Shown piece by piece: positions 11,219 through 22,571 of a stretch of DNA of 64,000 nt. How positions within the stretch are numbered: the stretch's first letter is position 1; each line of letters starts with the position of its first letter. Made by a program: the position numbers and the translations under genes. Source of the stretch: Platycnemis pennipes (taxonomy: Eukaryota > Arthropoda > Insecta > Odonata > Platycnemididae); the NCBI GenBank assembly GCA_933228895.1, contig OW121858.1, forward strand, positions 29,225,859 to 29,289,858, in the 5' to 3' direction. Below the pieces are notes generated by a model that was not told where the DNA came from, did not search any database, and saw only the letters and a list, made by a program, of their open reading frames with translations.

Positions 11219-11290
11219 CATCTAAATCTAATTCGATACCCTAGTAAACCACCGCGAGGGTGTGTGGCAGGGGGTGAAGATCACAAAGCA
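11219..11290 (+). repeat. conserved repeat core H (CTACATCTA...GTGTGTGGCAGGGGGTGA)
   Basis: A short core running from CTACATCTAAATCTA to GTGTGTGGCAGGGGGTGAAG. The same core appears at 14713-14790, 31210-31290, 55830-55880 (less similar) and reversed at 61808-61865, each time in otherwise different surroundings. It looks like the conserved 3' part of a LINE or SINE family, but I cannot name the family. Confidence 0.65.
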
Positions 11291-11409
11291 TGCACTACCG
11301 ACATGCAAACAAGCAACTATAGTGTCTCATGCAACTAGATTGTTAGCATCCAATTTAGTAGTAGTAGTTAAACAAACTAGTAGTTAAAATTCAATTTCCC
11401 AACCAATTC

Positions 11410-12128
11410 CAACAAATACTGTAGCGCCACTTTCATGTAACTAAGGCTTTTCTGTTTTTAATATGTACGTATTCTAAAATAGGTTAAAAGTTTTCTTACT
11501 TATTTTTAAATTATTCCCTTGCAATTACAACTCTCTGTTTTGAATTTTATTAATATACGTATTTTTGAAAGTTGCTACCATTTGGGAGCATTTGTATTAA
11601 TTACACCATATCAATAATCAATTAAATATATAAATTACATTAAAAGTATAAGAAGGACCTTGTTGTAAGGTATATTCCTTAATTACGTTAGTTAATAGGT
11701 TCGTAAGCACGTTCCGTCACAAGTACCGTTGCCAATGACAACAACATACCGTAGCGCCACTTTCATGCAACTAAGGCTTTTCTGCTTTTTTATCGAGCAA
11801 ACATTTATTAATATCAATTAAACAAGTGTGGCAATGCCAGCACTTTTTCACAATGCTGAATTATACATAAAATTGCGCATCCTATATTAGTTTTTCGTCA
11901 AGACGACATTTCTCTATACATTATTAATCTGTGAATTTTAGTGCAAGAGCCATGCTCTGCCGTATAATCACGTGATATAAAATGGCTGATTTTCAACGTC
12001 TTTTTTATTCAAATATGTTATGGAAAGGTGTAATTATTTTATTGCCAATCGATAGAAGGGCAAAAAAATTGTGTGTCCTGAAATTTGCACAAAAATGACA
12101 TCTACTTCATAATTCGGTGGAACCTCCT
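11410..12128 (-). mobile_element. MITE family A, copy A2, rearranged
   Basis: Family A in reverse orientation, ending ATTCGGTGGAACCTCC just before TTAA (12129-12132). The left part is rearranged: the TGTAGCGCCACTTTCATG block occurs twice, at about 11420 and 11750, and the usual GCGGAGTCACGG end is missing. No protein encoded. Confidence 0.78.
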
Positions 12129-12259
12129 TAAGATAAATTATATCTACATGTATTTAATAACCTTCAAGTTGCCATTAAGGGGTATGGCAGGGGATATATT
12201 TATACCAAACATTCATTATATATGCCTGAATAGGTCTGGGAACTATATTCTACTCGAAG

Positions 12260-12610
12260 CATCATCGTCAACAATCAACAATGTCTTGAGGTTGCTAAGA
12301 GACGCACCTATGCACTCAATCCTCCTATCAGCTATAATAAATAACCTTTTATTACGTGCGTTTTTCTTCTCATCAACTTCCTTCGTCACGTGATATTTAT
12401 TAATACGAGGTTTTGTGTTGACTTTTCTTCCCGTTCACTTTTACCTTCGAGACGATTGTCTTCATCAGGCCTTCGTTACTTAAGATATAGCCGATATAAA
12501 TTTGTCCCGTCTTATTCTTAGGGGTTTTCACAAGATTCTTTCTTTTTTCTCTCATTTCTTAAGACTTCTTCTTTCGTCCTTATATACTCGCGTAAGGATT
12601 GATTTTAAGG
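12260..12610 (-). pseudogene. RTE-like LINE, 3' fragment
   Basis: Minus-strand remnant of the C-terminal part and tail of the LINE best preserved at 45.3-46.6 kb. Matching landmarks are the CAACAATC tail, the CTTCCCGTTCACTTTTACC segment and the ATCAGGCC...TTAAGATATAGCCGAT segment. It is full of stops and small indels. The CATCATCGTCAACAATC at 12262 corresponds to the simple-repeat tail of the element. Confidence 0.7.
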
Positions 12611-12649
12611 GCATGTTTCCTTCTTTTTTATATAAACAGTCCGTAAACG

Positions 12650-12990
12650 TGAGGTAAATATTTGCTCTATGATTCCGGTTGCAGGTTACATTCCTGAAAA
12701 ATTGAAATAATGTATCAACAGCTGTTAAAAATTTACATACTGTTTACATATTGACTACGGATTATTTACGTATTGTTACCTCCTTGACAGTGTGTAATAA
12801 AGGCGAATTACGTTAGTTTTACTTATGAATATATTATGCTGGTACTTTGAAGTATCCCAGCTGGAGATTGGGTTCCTGTCATGCTGGAATAATGTTTTAA
12901 TAGCTCTGGCCATTTTAAATACTGTTTAAGCATAGAATACGGATTATATACGTATGGTTTCCATCTTGAAAGTAATGATAATGGTGAAAT
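12650..12990. repeat. diverged tandem duplication (~190 bp)
   Basis: The block 12670-12800 (TGAAATAATGTATCAACAGC ... ACGGATTATTTACGTAT) recurs with many changes at 12880-12985 (GGAATAATGTTTTAATAGC ... ACGGATTATATACGTAT). An old two-copy tandem duplication; nothing coding. Confidence 0.55.
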
Positions 12991-13090
12991 AATATTCTTG
13001 TCTTGTTAATAATCATTTCCAATTAAATTCCGTCGAAATAATGTACTTTTCTGGTCTACGTGCCTGTTTAAAAAAATATTTTTACGTAAT

Positions 13091-13894
13091 ATTTCTTGTT
13101 ATTAGGAGTGTGGAATACCATTTGCTTTCGAAAGCGTCTTTCTTTTATTTTTTTCTGTAAACAATTCGGTAACCATGGAGCCGATGCATGCTCCAATAGA
13201 ATGTTGATGCGGTATCGAGAGCGCCACGGTTCCAGAGCGGCGAATGCTGGAAGTTTGTTTTCGAGCGGAAAATACTTCTCGCATTCCTCGCTCGGATCGA
13301 GTGGCGCTCTAGTCATAGACCGGGATCGGGCCGAATTTTTTTGTTTCGCGATTCATTTGTTTTCCGCTGCATTTTGTTTTTTTTGTTATAATTTTTCTTT
13401 TTTCTTCCTCCCGAGCGTCTCGAGTGGACGGCGTTGGAATTCCTCGAAGTGTTCCGTGTGCTCGAGTTTTTGGAGAGCATTAGCGGTGCGCCCGTAGCCC
13501 CTCGTTTGTTTGCGCAGCGCTCGGTGATTCTTTTTTGTTTTTCGTCCCCCTCCCCCCCCATCTATCGGCCCGATCCGGAATCCGGAGAAGTTTCTCGAGT
13601 GGCGAAATGTTCGCCTGGTCTGGAAGTTCGCCGTCCCATTCATAGATGTCGGCCCCATCGACCTTTTTTTAAAAAAAGGATCTATATCGCCCTTCACTTG
13701 TTCAGCGAGTCGAGCGTTGTTCATTTTTTTTCGCCCCTTAGGATCGATTGGAATGCAGGGTTACTTCCGTTATTCTATTTTTTTCAGCATTTTTCGTACG
13801 TAGCGTCGCAAACAACTATAGTTTACCACTAACCGAAACGCTAACAGACCTCCAACAATACATTTTTTTAACCCCAACAATGGATCAACCTCAA
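13091..13894. other. GC-rich island, no assigned function
   Basis: A CpG-containing, T-run-rich block with open frames on both strands (up to 133 codons), all low-complexity and without domains. It could be a promoter or first-exon region, but no splice sites or conserved peptide support this. Confidence 0.3.
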
Positions 13895-14640
13895 CAATGG
13901 AGATTACGCATGAAATTTGTTTATCGTTATTTATTAATGATGTACTTGATTGGTAAATGTTCTACCAAATATAAAAATATGTGTATAAGCCAGGATATTC
14001 TTTCCCAACCACAAATATTATTATTAAAGGAGATTAAAATGTTCCCGAAAACTGACGAAAATCACGTGATCTGCCTCATGACGTCAGTGCACCTTATAGG
14101 TTACATATTGCCACGGAAACACGTTTATTACTAAAGAAAACAGAAGCGAATGTGTATTGTTTTTTGAGTTTTTTAAAAGCCGTTCCTTGATGGAAACAAT
14201 TGAATGATAAGGGATTTAAATAAAATTCTGGGAAAAATAAATAAAAAATTTATAAACAATATGGGATTTAACAATTCGACAGTTTACCTTAATGCTCGTC
14301 GACGGTGGTTGCATTCGTAAAGAAAAAAAGCGAAGCTTCTTTGTTAATGGCTGAGATGAGATTCTTAGGGTTAAATAAACACGTCACTATGCAAGTATTA
14401 TAAGATTTATAGACGATCCCTATTGCTTAAATAAGAAATGGAAATACATTCGTTTGTTGCATTAAATTAAAATGCAATAAATACGGCAATTTTTCGCCAA
14501 GTATTCATTAAACAAATATACCTCCATGTATAAACAGATAAACAACGGCCATAGTGATAACGTACCGTGTCGTCTGCCGAAAACATGACATTTTTAAATA
14601 GAGCAATATCTTAACATAAAACTTGTTCGCCATTTGTTGT
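13895..14640 (+). mobile_element. MITE family C, copy C5, diverged
   Basis: Diverged member of family C: CAATGGAGATTACGCATG at the left, the ATTAAAATGTTCCCG block near 14034, the CACGTGATCTGCCTCATGACGTCA segment, and the AACAGATAAACAACG block near 14534. The right end is worn. It seems older than C1-C4. Confidence 0.65.
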
Positions 14641-14704
14641 GTAGTTTTTACGAATGTTAATTTATTGGAGGACAAACGCTAAAGCAGCATTTGCACCTAG
14701 CGGG

Positions 14705-14795
14705 TTGACTGCCTGGACATCTACATCCACAACTACATAATACTCCGCAAGCCACCACAAAGGTCTGTGGCAGGGGGTGATTGCTCACCAAACAT
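14705..14795 (+). repeat. repeat core H, second copy
   Basis: GACATCTACATCCACAACTA followed by ACTCCGCAAGCCACCAC and GTCTGTGGCAGGGGGTGA, the same core as at 11219. The ACTCCGCAAGCCACC segment is better preserved here than in the other copies. Confidence 0.65.
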
Positions 14796-14939
14796 GCACT
14801 ACATATATCATACATAATAAATGATTGGTACTAATATACTGTTCTAAACTTTACTTTATAAAAAACAAGCTAACCCGGCCACGCGTTGCTGTGGCTCAAT
14901 CTGGTTAAATGGAAAGCGCACGTTTATAGTATGTTTAAT

Positions 14940-15330
14940 TTCACAATTATTATGGGTATACAATATATCTCAGCTGATCGATTGTTTTGCAGCTGGACAC
15001 GCATATTTGTATATAATTTTAACGTCTTCACATGTCGTCACAAAGTAGAATATTTCAGGCAAGCATTTATTTCATCCGCTAGTGTCAATCGAGGAATTAC
15101 AGGTAATTTTTGCCTGAAATGTCGTGCAAGCAATATTAATGCGTTCTCAAATGGTCTCAGGATTCAACGGAAATCTTGCAATGATCGATCCAGAGCCTCG
15201 AGCGATGCTTTGTGCACCATTGTGCATTCATCCCAAGCAGTAAGTTGGCATTTCTGAAATATTCGTCCCATGCCGGATGATTTGAATATGTTGCACGTGA
15301 GTGTTTCAATGAATTGCAAGTTCAATGGGA
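14940..15330 (-). pseudogene. Helitron Pif1-like helicase fragment
   Basis: The minus strand encodes a stretch of the Helitron Rep/helicase protein's helicase domain. Visible in order: SSGMG near the upstream end, then WDECTMVHKASLEALDRSL (the DExx/Walker B region; the Helitron family has WDECTMAHK), FRQ followed by LPVIPRLTLADEINACLK, and after a stop replacing an expected Trp, RHVKTLKLYTNMRVQLQNN. It covers about 120 residues of a protein normally well over 1000 residues. Stop codons and the loss of flanking domains show it is dead cargo. In the living protein this domain unwinds DNA during rolling-circle transposition. A near-identical fragment lies at 63300-63690. Confidence 0.85.
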
Positions 15331-15429
15331 TCCCGTCTCCAGTGTCGATATTGCAATCTCGATATTGAACAAACCTTCATGGAGTGAACAACACAACTAA
15401 CCAAAGCTTCATGGAAATTGGATGAATGT

Positions 15430-15966
15430 TGTGGTTATGCATGAAGTTATCAATATTGTATCGATACAGTATCGATGTTGTAATGATACTTTACAAAACT
15501 TTGATAAAAAACACCTAAATAATTTCACCTCAATTTTGTATCAACAATGTATCGATGTATCCATATTTTATCGATATTATATCGATACAGTATCGACATT
15601 GAATTATCGATTTTGTAGAAACCTTCGCGGAGCGTACTCAATAACTTTACAAAGTTTCATGGCGATCCGATGAATGGCCTAGTAATGCATAAAGGACAAA
15701 CACATTATATACATTCGATACAGTATTGATATTGCAACGATACATTCCTTTTAAAAAACTAAATAATTTCACCTCAATTTTGTATCAATAATGTATCAAT
15801 TTATCGATACTTTAGCGATATTATATCGATAAAGAATCGATATTGAAAAATCGATTCCGCAGTTCTCTTTTCGGGAATGTACTCAACAACTTCCCAAAGT
15901 TTCATGGCGATCCGATGAATGGTGTAGTAATGCATAAAGGACATACACACACACACACACACACAT
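15430..15966. repeat. two tandem units rich in TATCGATA, plus (AC)n
   Basis: Within the Helitron, two units share the blocks CACCTCAATTTTGTATCAA, TATCGATATTATATCGATA and TTTCATGGCGATCCGATGAA (15530-15700 and 15770-15935). An (AC)n microsatellite follows at 15944-15966, right before the Helitron 5' end. The copy at 63.7-64.0 kb contains the first unit. Confidence 0.75.
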
Positions 15967-16289
15967 ACATTCATTTTTATATATATAGAAGATTGAAATA
16001 GGAAAGTAAGCATGCAAAAATGTGCTGTTAGTTGGGTTACCTTCAAGTCCTTATGTACCAACATGCAACTACCTATGCTATCAACTTATACACTCGTATT
16101 GGACATATTTATGCAGCTATTCATATCCCTAATTGTACGAAGAAAAAAGGACATTTTGAATCTGTCAGTTCGGCAATCTATTTCTCTAATTTTTTGTGAT
16201 ATTACGATCCATTCTACCATAATAGTAAGTTGGGGTTCATGTTAGTCATCACTGAAAATATTGCCTTGGAATTTGTTTAAGAGATTGAG

Positions 16290-16690
16290 TCCAAATTTCA
16301 ACCTGCGATCTGACAATGATTCCCATTTTAAATTCATTTATTAGACTGGTTATACGCTAATATAATTATCGTGCCGTCCCTTTACAAATCTTGCCGATCT
16401 TCGCTGCACACGTTCAAGTTCGTTATTTAGACCGATTTCGTAGGGATCCCATAATATTCTGGCAGGCGTATTCCAAATGAGGTCTAACTAGGGAATTAAT
16501 TAACTTATTTATCGAACTACATGATCGTCACATTTACCCAAAACTCTTTTGACGAATCCCAGTTTACGATTCGCTTGACCCATTATTTCATTAGGATGTG
16601 TTTACCCCAACAATAAGATCATGTGCCAGTCTTATTCCAAGATATTTAATGGATTTAATCTCGAGGGATGACAGTCGCGAGATGTCTAGC
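16290..16690 (-). pseudogene. CR1/jockey-like LINE, C-terminal fragment
   Basis: Minus-strand translation in broken frames gives IKSIKYLGIRLAHDL, then NRKLGFVKRVLGKCDD, LVRPHLEYACQ, a WDPYE segment and ELERVQRRSARFVKG. This order is typical of the region after the reverse-transcriptase YADD box in CR1/jockey-type LINEs. Many stops; no catalytic motif retained. The same protein region occurs at 47.6 kb. Confidence 0.7.
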
Positions 16691-16939
16691 GATATATCGA
16701 TATATCGCTACTGCTTCGATGCGTCTGCACCAACTTCTATGCAGCTTAAAGCCGCTATTTAGGCGTTGTCATAACAAATGAAACAAAAGTTTCATTTCGT
16801 TAAGTGATTGATGGTTAAATTTTCATGAAATTCTCCAAGCAATAAATTGCTTTCACGATTATCTGTCATGGCGGTCAACCGCTACTCGTAAACGACCCTT
16901 AAAAGTCATTATTGTAATTTAAGCATCACAGTGTTGACA

Positions 16940-17496
16940 ATAGGGTCGTTTACCGTATTATTTTAATGCCGAATCTGATAGAGTTTGTAAAATAAAAAGA
17001 CCCGTATTTTTCCGTTTTTTGATCCGTCAATTATTTCTCGAGTTACAAGCGGCGAAAAACTGGTGTTTTTTAAAAACTATTTTAGGAAAAGTGGGCGTGG
17101 TGCAACCTCTGACGCATATTGATTTCGTCCAATCACAACTGAGACCACAAAAGATACTTTGCCTTATCGCAATGGGGGGGGGGGGCAATTCAGCTGACTC
17201 TGCCAATAGGAGCGGTTATTTGACAGGATCTGTGCGAGCAGACCTTCCGAGAACCCCCATCCACTTCCCTCCCTTCCCCTAAAAAGCAGTCAAGGACGGG
17301 AATAAAATGACGTCAATGATATCAAAGAAGCTTTTTCCGTGGGCGTCACCTTTTGCTTAAATTTTAATTTATGATTCATTGAAGTGAACGGTTGTGGTTA
17401 GAAGAATGATTTTTTCACTAAAATTCTTTTTTCGTTTCCATCTTAATGATTTCGCGTACAGAATTGCTATTTCTGTTCCGAGTAAACGCCCCCATT
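16940..17496 (+). mobile_element. MITE family D, copy D1
   Basis: About 557 bp between inverted termini: ATAGGGTCGTTTACC at the left and GAGTAAACGCCCCCATT at the right. Copies D2-D4 lie at 27.2, 32.0 and 37.2 kb. Shared interior blocks include AATAAAAAGACCCGTATTTT, GTGGGCGTGGTGCAACCTCT and TTCCGAGAACCCCC. No protein is encoded. Target duplication not resolved, so superfamily unknown. Confidence 0.8.
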
Positions 17497-19249
17497 GTGG
17501 CAAGTTCCTACACGCATATCTAATTAACATCGACGGGAAACAAACGGAATATCGAAGATATGCTATCGTCATGGTTTCGTGATTTTATTATAATCTTGTG
17601 ATATGCCTTAATTTCCTGAACTTTAGTACTGGAAGGTTTCCATAGATGGCGTCGTAAGTATTTTTCGCGTCACATCACAAACGATATATATAGCTCCTTG
17701 CTTTTGTTGTTTTAGTCGACTTAAGCGGTATATAACGCATGCTATTGTTGTAGTTTTATTATTTTATTATAATGGTGAGATATGCCTTTACCTAACGTAA
17801 ACAGCCACATGGATAAGTTAACATTTCTCCCACTATTTCTGATTATTCTTATGTATCCAGACTTTCCGTAGACTATTCCGGATTGTTTAGCTGATAGTCC
17901 TGTCACGAACAGTTCTGATATCTACCAAGAAATATGAAGAATATAACGTAATACTTTTGTACGTTTCAAAATTTCAAGATGGCGTCCTCCTCAAATGATA
18001 AATAAACGGAGGTTGCCATGATGTATCCCATGGCAACGATCGATGTCAACAGACTGAAACTTTTCCTGTAGACTTATTTATTTCTTTGAAAACCTCAGAA
18101 ACATTCTAAAACAAAGTGTCTGTTGTAATATGTCTATTTATTTACATAAATTGACGGAATTGGACATTTTTATAACTAATGATTATTCTCTCTGTCCCTT
18201 CTCTTTGTCGCAAAAACGATAAAGAGAGAACTGACACCGCTTGAGTTGACGAAACGTTGAAAATAATTCCTTGACTTTGATTCACCTCCAATAAAAAATA
18301 TTGGCGAGAAATTAAGCTTTAGAATTTATTTCCCGAAGGAATGTTTAACAAATGAACTGAGAATCGCGCGCGCGATATTTAGCTGCTCTGATTAGTTTTC
18401 CAAGGGTGATGAAATAATAGTTTTTCGACTGTTTTTCGGCTGAGGTTTCCTTGCGGGCTCACACTCTCTTTTTTTTCCTCTCTTCTTTTTAATTTCCTCC
18501 CTCTTTCTTGAGAAAAGGGTTTGTTGTCTTTACATTTCATCGTCCTCCTGTGTGAGTAAAAGTAAGGATTCTTCCGAGGACTTGGAGAAAAAGGGTTCTT
18601 TAACGAAAAAAAATAGCAAAAATTATAAAAAAAAATATTTTTTCGACTCAGTAAGTTGGGGGTGAATTTTTTTTGCGAAAATGTTGAATGAAAAAATGAA
18701 AAAATATACGAATATATGATTTTTCCTACGCATTCTGTTCCTCATGGAGTTAATTATGTTTTCCCAAACCCCGGGGGACTTCAGTTATTTCCAGGGTACG
18801 AGTAATTGAGTTAATTGGCTGCCTTGTTGATTTTTCCAGCCCCTAAATTCCACCCCGGAGAAGGCAAATAATTCCGGCTTATTTCATTTCCATTTAAACA
18901 CCCCTTCCTTAATTCCTTCCCCCTCCCTTTCCCCCCGAGAAAAGAAATCAAATAATTAAAAAAAAAATTCCACCCCCAAAACCCTTAATGAAATTAGGGG
19001 GTGAACGAAAATACATACGTCATCTTCTTGCACCCTCTTGTGCACTCCCTCGAAAAAAAAATCGTTCGAGAATTTTATTTTTTCCTTCTTTTCGTCTGTC
19101 ATTTGTCTCTCGACGAATGTTAGTTCGCTTTCTGAAATGAAGGGGGCGGGAATGATGCGCTAAGTATACATTTACCCTGATTCCCTCACCCCCCAACTCT
19201 TACGGAGATGGACCCTTCCAGGAAGATAATGTTCCCTTTCGGGGTATCT
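17497..19249. other. no recognisable feature
   Basis: AT-rich, with T/C-rich runs and homopolymer A tracts between 18430 and 19100. No coding or repeat signal was recognised apart from poly-pyrimidine low complexity. Confidence 0.5.
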
Positions 19250-19259
19250 GGGGTCAGCG

Positions 19260-19420
19260 ATTTCTCTAGAGTTGCCCGGCGGATATCGTGCGTCAGCTGT
19301 TTTAACTTCTTCGAGCGCTTTACGTTATTCGCTTAGCTTCAAAGTGTACAACAATGGTGGGTGTGTATGCTGGACTACCAGAGAGAGATATATTTAGCCA
19401 TTATTAATTAATTAACGACC
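19260..19420 (+). repeat. repeat matching the copia target site
   Basis: The segment CGTGCGTCAGCTGTTTTAAC ... ACAACAATGGTGGGTGTGTA ... AGCCATTATTAATTAATTAA matches the two halves of DNA that flank the copia element (22297-22321 joined to 26800-26905). It is therefore a dispersed repeat of which this copy lacks the copia insertion. Confidence 0.65.
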
Positions 19421-19929
19421 GATATGAATTAATAACTAAATAAAAGATCTTTCATACTTCCGTTATGTATAATATTTATCGGTGAAGATGTCATTTTTTG
19501 GCTGAAATTATTTTCATATTTCCTTTGTGGAAGTGTAAGTGCAAAAGGAACATTTTTTTGAATTAATTTGTTGACATTTCAATGAACTTTAAGGTCGACA
19601 AATATCTGGAAAAAATATATTAATTTTAGAAAGACAAAGATGTTGTAATGTGTCTTATAAAAGACTTTCTACACATCAGAAGTGCCTTGTAAATGCAAGT
19701 CGCTTGTTAAAAGTAGCTCTTCCATGTGTAATTATCGATTTATATCGCGGTAAGGATCGACCTGTGCTCAGAAATCGATACACTATCGAACAATGTTTCG
19801 ACCTTCCCGGGAAATAAAAACCAACGTCTTATCTTGCTTGGAAGTGGAGTCTTCGATATATCGCATTTTTATCGCACAACATACGGCGTGATAACGAAAA
19901 CAAAACCACCCTTGCATGGCAACGTCAAC

Positions 19930-20140
19930 AAACAAATGAAACTCGACTTCCGAAAATAGTGAAATTGTGTTGTTTTTTATTTTTATCGTTTCCTGGAATA
20001 TGTAAACAAGTTTGAAAGTTTGGTAGTTTTTTGTTTGTTGGTGTTGCTAAGCAAGGGCGGAGATTTTTCTGGCCGATGTCAAACTGTTTGACAGCAATTC
20101 GCTTCTTTGCGCCTCCTGAAATTCCAGAAATAACTGATGA
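19930..20140. repeat. diverged two-copy repeat
   Basis: A block containing TTTTATCGTTTCCTGGAATA, GTTTGAAAGTTTGGTAGTTT and GTTGGTGTTGCTAAGC resembles 51610-51750 (TTTTCATCGTTGCTATGGAA ... GTTGACGTTGCTATGC). An old dispersed repeat; not coding. Confidence 0.5.
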
Positions 20141-20159
20141 TCGCATTTCGACGTTTTGG

Positions 20160-20743
20160 AGAATTATATTTTAACGCGTAATGAATATAACTGATTTCGT
20201 CATTCATTTGTCTGATGAGAGTTGACTTTTGTCTCCATAGATGTCCCCTTTAGGAGGGTAATTTAATACATAAAGGCTTGAAGCTTATTTTAAATGGCCA
20301 CTTAAACATAATTATCATGTTATTTCGGCACGAATTTGGTATCCGGTTTAATTAGGAAGCGACAGTCATATTTTTTTAAAACGAAAAACAGGAATGGTTT
20401 CGGTTCACCGCCGCGGAAAGCAGTGGCGGCGCTGATTGCGTCGAGATTCATTTCCTTCCCGTCAACCCCCACGCTTCCGTGTAACTCGATATCTTTCCAG
20501 ACGGATGGGGTTTTTATATCAGTAGGAACTGTGAAGCCTTAAGACTTGCTTTGAACAGGGATGATGGGAAAGTTTATGTGGAATTTTTTTTACAGTCACT
20601 GGGAATTGCATTCGTATTTTTATAAGAAGAGAGAGGTTTATAAAAAATATAAATTAAACGAAACTTGAACATTTGATGAACTTTTGAATTAACGAAAGGC
20701 GATCAAAAATACCTCTTTCGCGAAAATTATTAATTTAGACGGT
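20160..20743. other. no recognisable feature
   Basis: Mostly AT-rich; a short GC-richer patch at 20395-20480 with a 68-codon frame on the + strand that has no motif. Confidence 0.45.
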
Positions 20744-22140
20744 TTTGGTTGCTAAGTACAACAATGGAGAATGTTTACTAACTTAAGGTGGCTCCACCGA
20801 ATTATGAAGTATATGTGATTTTGGTGAAACTTTCAGGACACACAATTTTTTGGCCCTTCTATCGATTGGCAATAAAATAATGAGGCCTTTCCATAACTAA
20901 TATGTTTGAAGAAAAAAGACGTTGAAAATCAGCCATTTTGTATCACGTGGTTAGACGGCTGAGCATGGCTGTTGCAGTAAAACTTGCAGATAAATATTGT
21001 GAAGAGAATTGTCGTTTTGACGAAAAACTAATATAAGATGCGCAATTTTATGTAGATTTTAGCATTGTAAAAAAGTGCTCGCCTTATATCTCACTTGTTT
21101 AATTGATATTGATAATGGTTTGCTCGAAAAAAAGCAGAAAAGCCTTTGTTACATGAAATTGGCGCTACAGTATGTTGTTAGCATTGGCAACGGTACTTGT
21201 GACGGAACGTGCTTACAAGCTTATTTACTAACTTAATTAAGGAATATACCTTACAACAAGGTCCTTCTTATACTTTTAATGTAATTTATATATTTAATTG
21301 ATTATTGATGTGGTGTAATTAATACAAATGCTTCCAAACGGTAGCAATTTTCAAAAATACGAATATTAATAAAATTCAAAACAGAGAGTTGTAATTGCAA
21401 TGGAATAGTTTAAAAATAAGTAAGAAAATATTTAACCTATTTTAGAATACGTATTAATAGGAATGAGCAAGTATTCTCATTTTGTAAATTAAACGTGGCA
21501 ACAACACGTCAGCCATGTTCCGAAGTCAAAATGAGTCAAAAAAGAGCTCGTATTAAAATAGAATGCAACTACAAGGTGCTATATAACAGCATCATACTCA
21601 TGCAATTATTGTGTACTATGCGTGCTATCACCCTATAGATGATATTCCATATATTGGTGTTTTTCTGGATCGGTATTTATTCATTAAATAACTTATAATA
21701 GCTCTTTTGCGGGATTTTGAATCGCGGAGTCACGGTGGAACATCCTGACTAGCTTTACGAACAGATTAATCTTGTTAATAACTCAACGATTTCAGTTATA
21801 TATATTTCAGATTAATGTTTTTAACAATTGTTGAGTCATAAAAATATTCCTTAGACTTTAAACATACAATTACACCAAGTTTGAATGAACGAAACGATGT
21901 TATTGGTTTAATATTGTCTAGAATTAAATCTGCGTTGGCCTAGTTGTTTCACTAAATTAGTGTATTCGGTTGCTAAGTGCGACAATGGAGAATGTTTACT
22001 AACTTATATGCTCCACGAACAAATTTATTTGTGACTAACACAACGAATTAATTTTTCTCTCTCAGATTAATGTTATTAACAATTGTTGAATCGTAATCAT
22101 TGCAATATTACAACAATACTTAAAAATTAACATTACAATT
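20744..22140 (+). repeat. tandemly duplicated host segment interrupted by MITE A3
   Basis: GGTTGCTAAGTACAACAATG plus GAGAATGTTTACTAACT (20749-20783) continues after MITE A3 at 21746 and on to about 21885. The same sequence recurs uninterrupted at 21968-22140, including CAGATTAATGTTATTAACAA and a related CAATTACAC block. The second unit is thus an occupied-versus-empty comparison for the A3 insertion. Confidence 0.65.
20787..21746 (+). mobile_element. MITE family A, copy A3
   Basis: Nearly full-length (about 960 bp). Left end after TTAA (20783-20786) reads GGTGGCTCCACCG; right end reads CGGTGGAACATCC, with TTAA lost on that side. The empty-site relative at about 22005 reads ACTAACTTATATGC, supporting a T/A-rich target. 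No frame over 80 codons. Confidence 0.82.
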
Positions 22141-22321
22141 ACACACTGTTTGGTTTGAAGTAAAAACTGATTAAAAAAACTATTCTTCTCTCGTAAGTGG
22201 GATCAGAGCCTCCTGAATATATGATGGCAAATTAAAGGCGTGAAATCACCTAAAACACAAAACTAAGCCATTTTTATACTTTGCGCTTTTATAATCGTGC
22301 GTCAGCTGTTTCTTTCTCCGC

Positions 22322-22498
22322 TGAAGCAAAGTAAATTTGTTAAATAATAATCGCGGATCAAATTAAAATAAATGTTTTGTTTTTCCATGGTTGTCATGGG
22401 GGAAATAGTTTGTTGATAACGAGGATTCGGGGCATAACGATATTGAACACGAAAGAGAATGGTTGTATCATTGATTTGAATAAAAACTTAATCCAACA
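22322..22498 (+). repeat. copia 5' LTR (177 bp)
   Basis: Starts TGAAGCAAAGTAAATTTG and ends AATCCAACA. No difference from the 3' LTR was seen. It should hold the promoter and the polyadenylation signal; no clear TATA box was identified. Confidence 0.96.
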
Positions 22499-22501
22499 AT
22501 T

Positions 22502-22513
22502 TGGTAGCAGAGC
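22502..22513 (+). promoter_or_regulatory. primer-binding site, initiator tRNA-Met
   Basis: TGGTAGCAGAGC, three bases after the 5' LTR, is complementary to the 3' end of animal initiator tRNA-Met (which ends GCTCTGCTACCA). This is where minus-strand DNA synthesis is primed. Confidence 0.85.
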
Positions 22514-22571
22514 GTGGTTATAAGATACACGAGTGAAATTTCCAGGAGGTCAAGAAAAGTGACAAGGGAAA

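Larger units (their letters stand above)
14866..15992 (-). mobile_element. non-autonomous Helitron with helicase remnant
   Basis: Read on the minus strand, the element begins TC at 15992-15991 (TCTTCTATATATATAAAAATG) and ends at 14866 with CTTG. Thirteen bases before the end is a GC-rich hairpin, GCCAC-AGCAACGC-GTGGC, as Helitron 3' ends have. The flanking bases are A on the 5' side and T on the 3' side (minus-strand sense), as expected for A|T insertion. CTTG deviates from the usual CTRR. A second copy begins at 63208 with the same end. The interior holds a Pif1-helicase fragment, two ~240-bp units rich in TATCGATA, and an (AC)n run at 15944-15966. Confidence 0.85.

Noticed and set aside
13091..13840. 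Overlapping frames of 110-133 codons on both strands as a gene
   Set aside because: They lie in a GC-richer, T-run-rich block, overlap each other in opposite directions, and none has a motif; expected by chance.
15944..15966. (AC)n run as an independent feature of interest
   Set aside because: It is a simple microsatellite inside the Helitron and is recorded with it.
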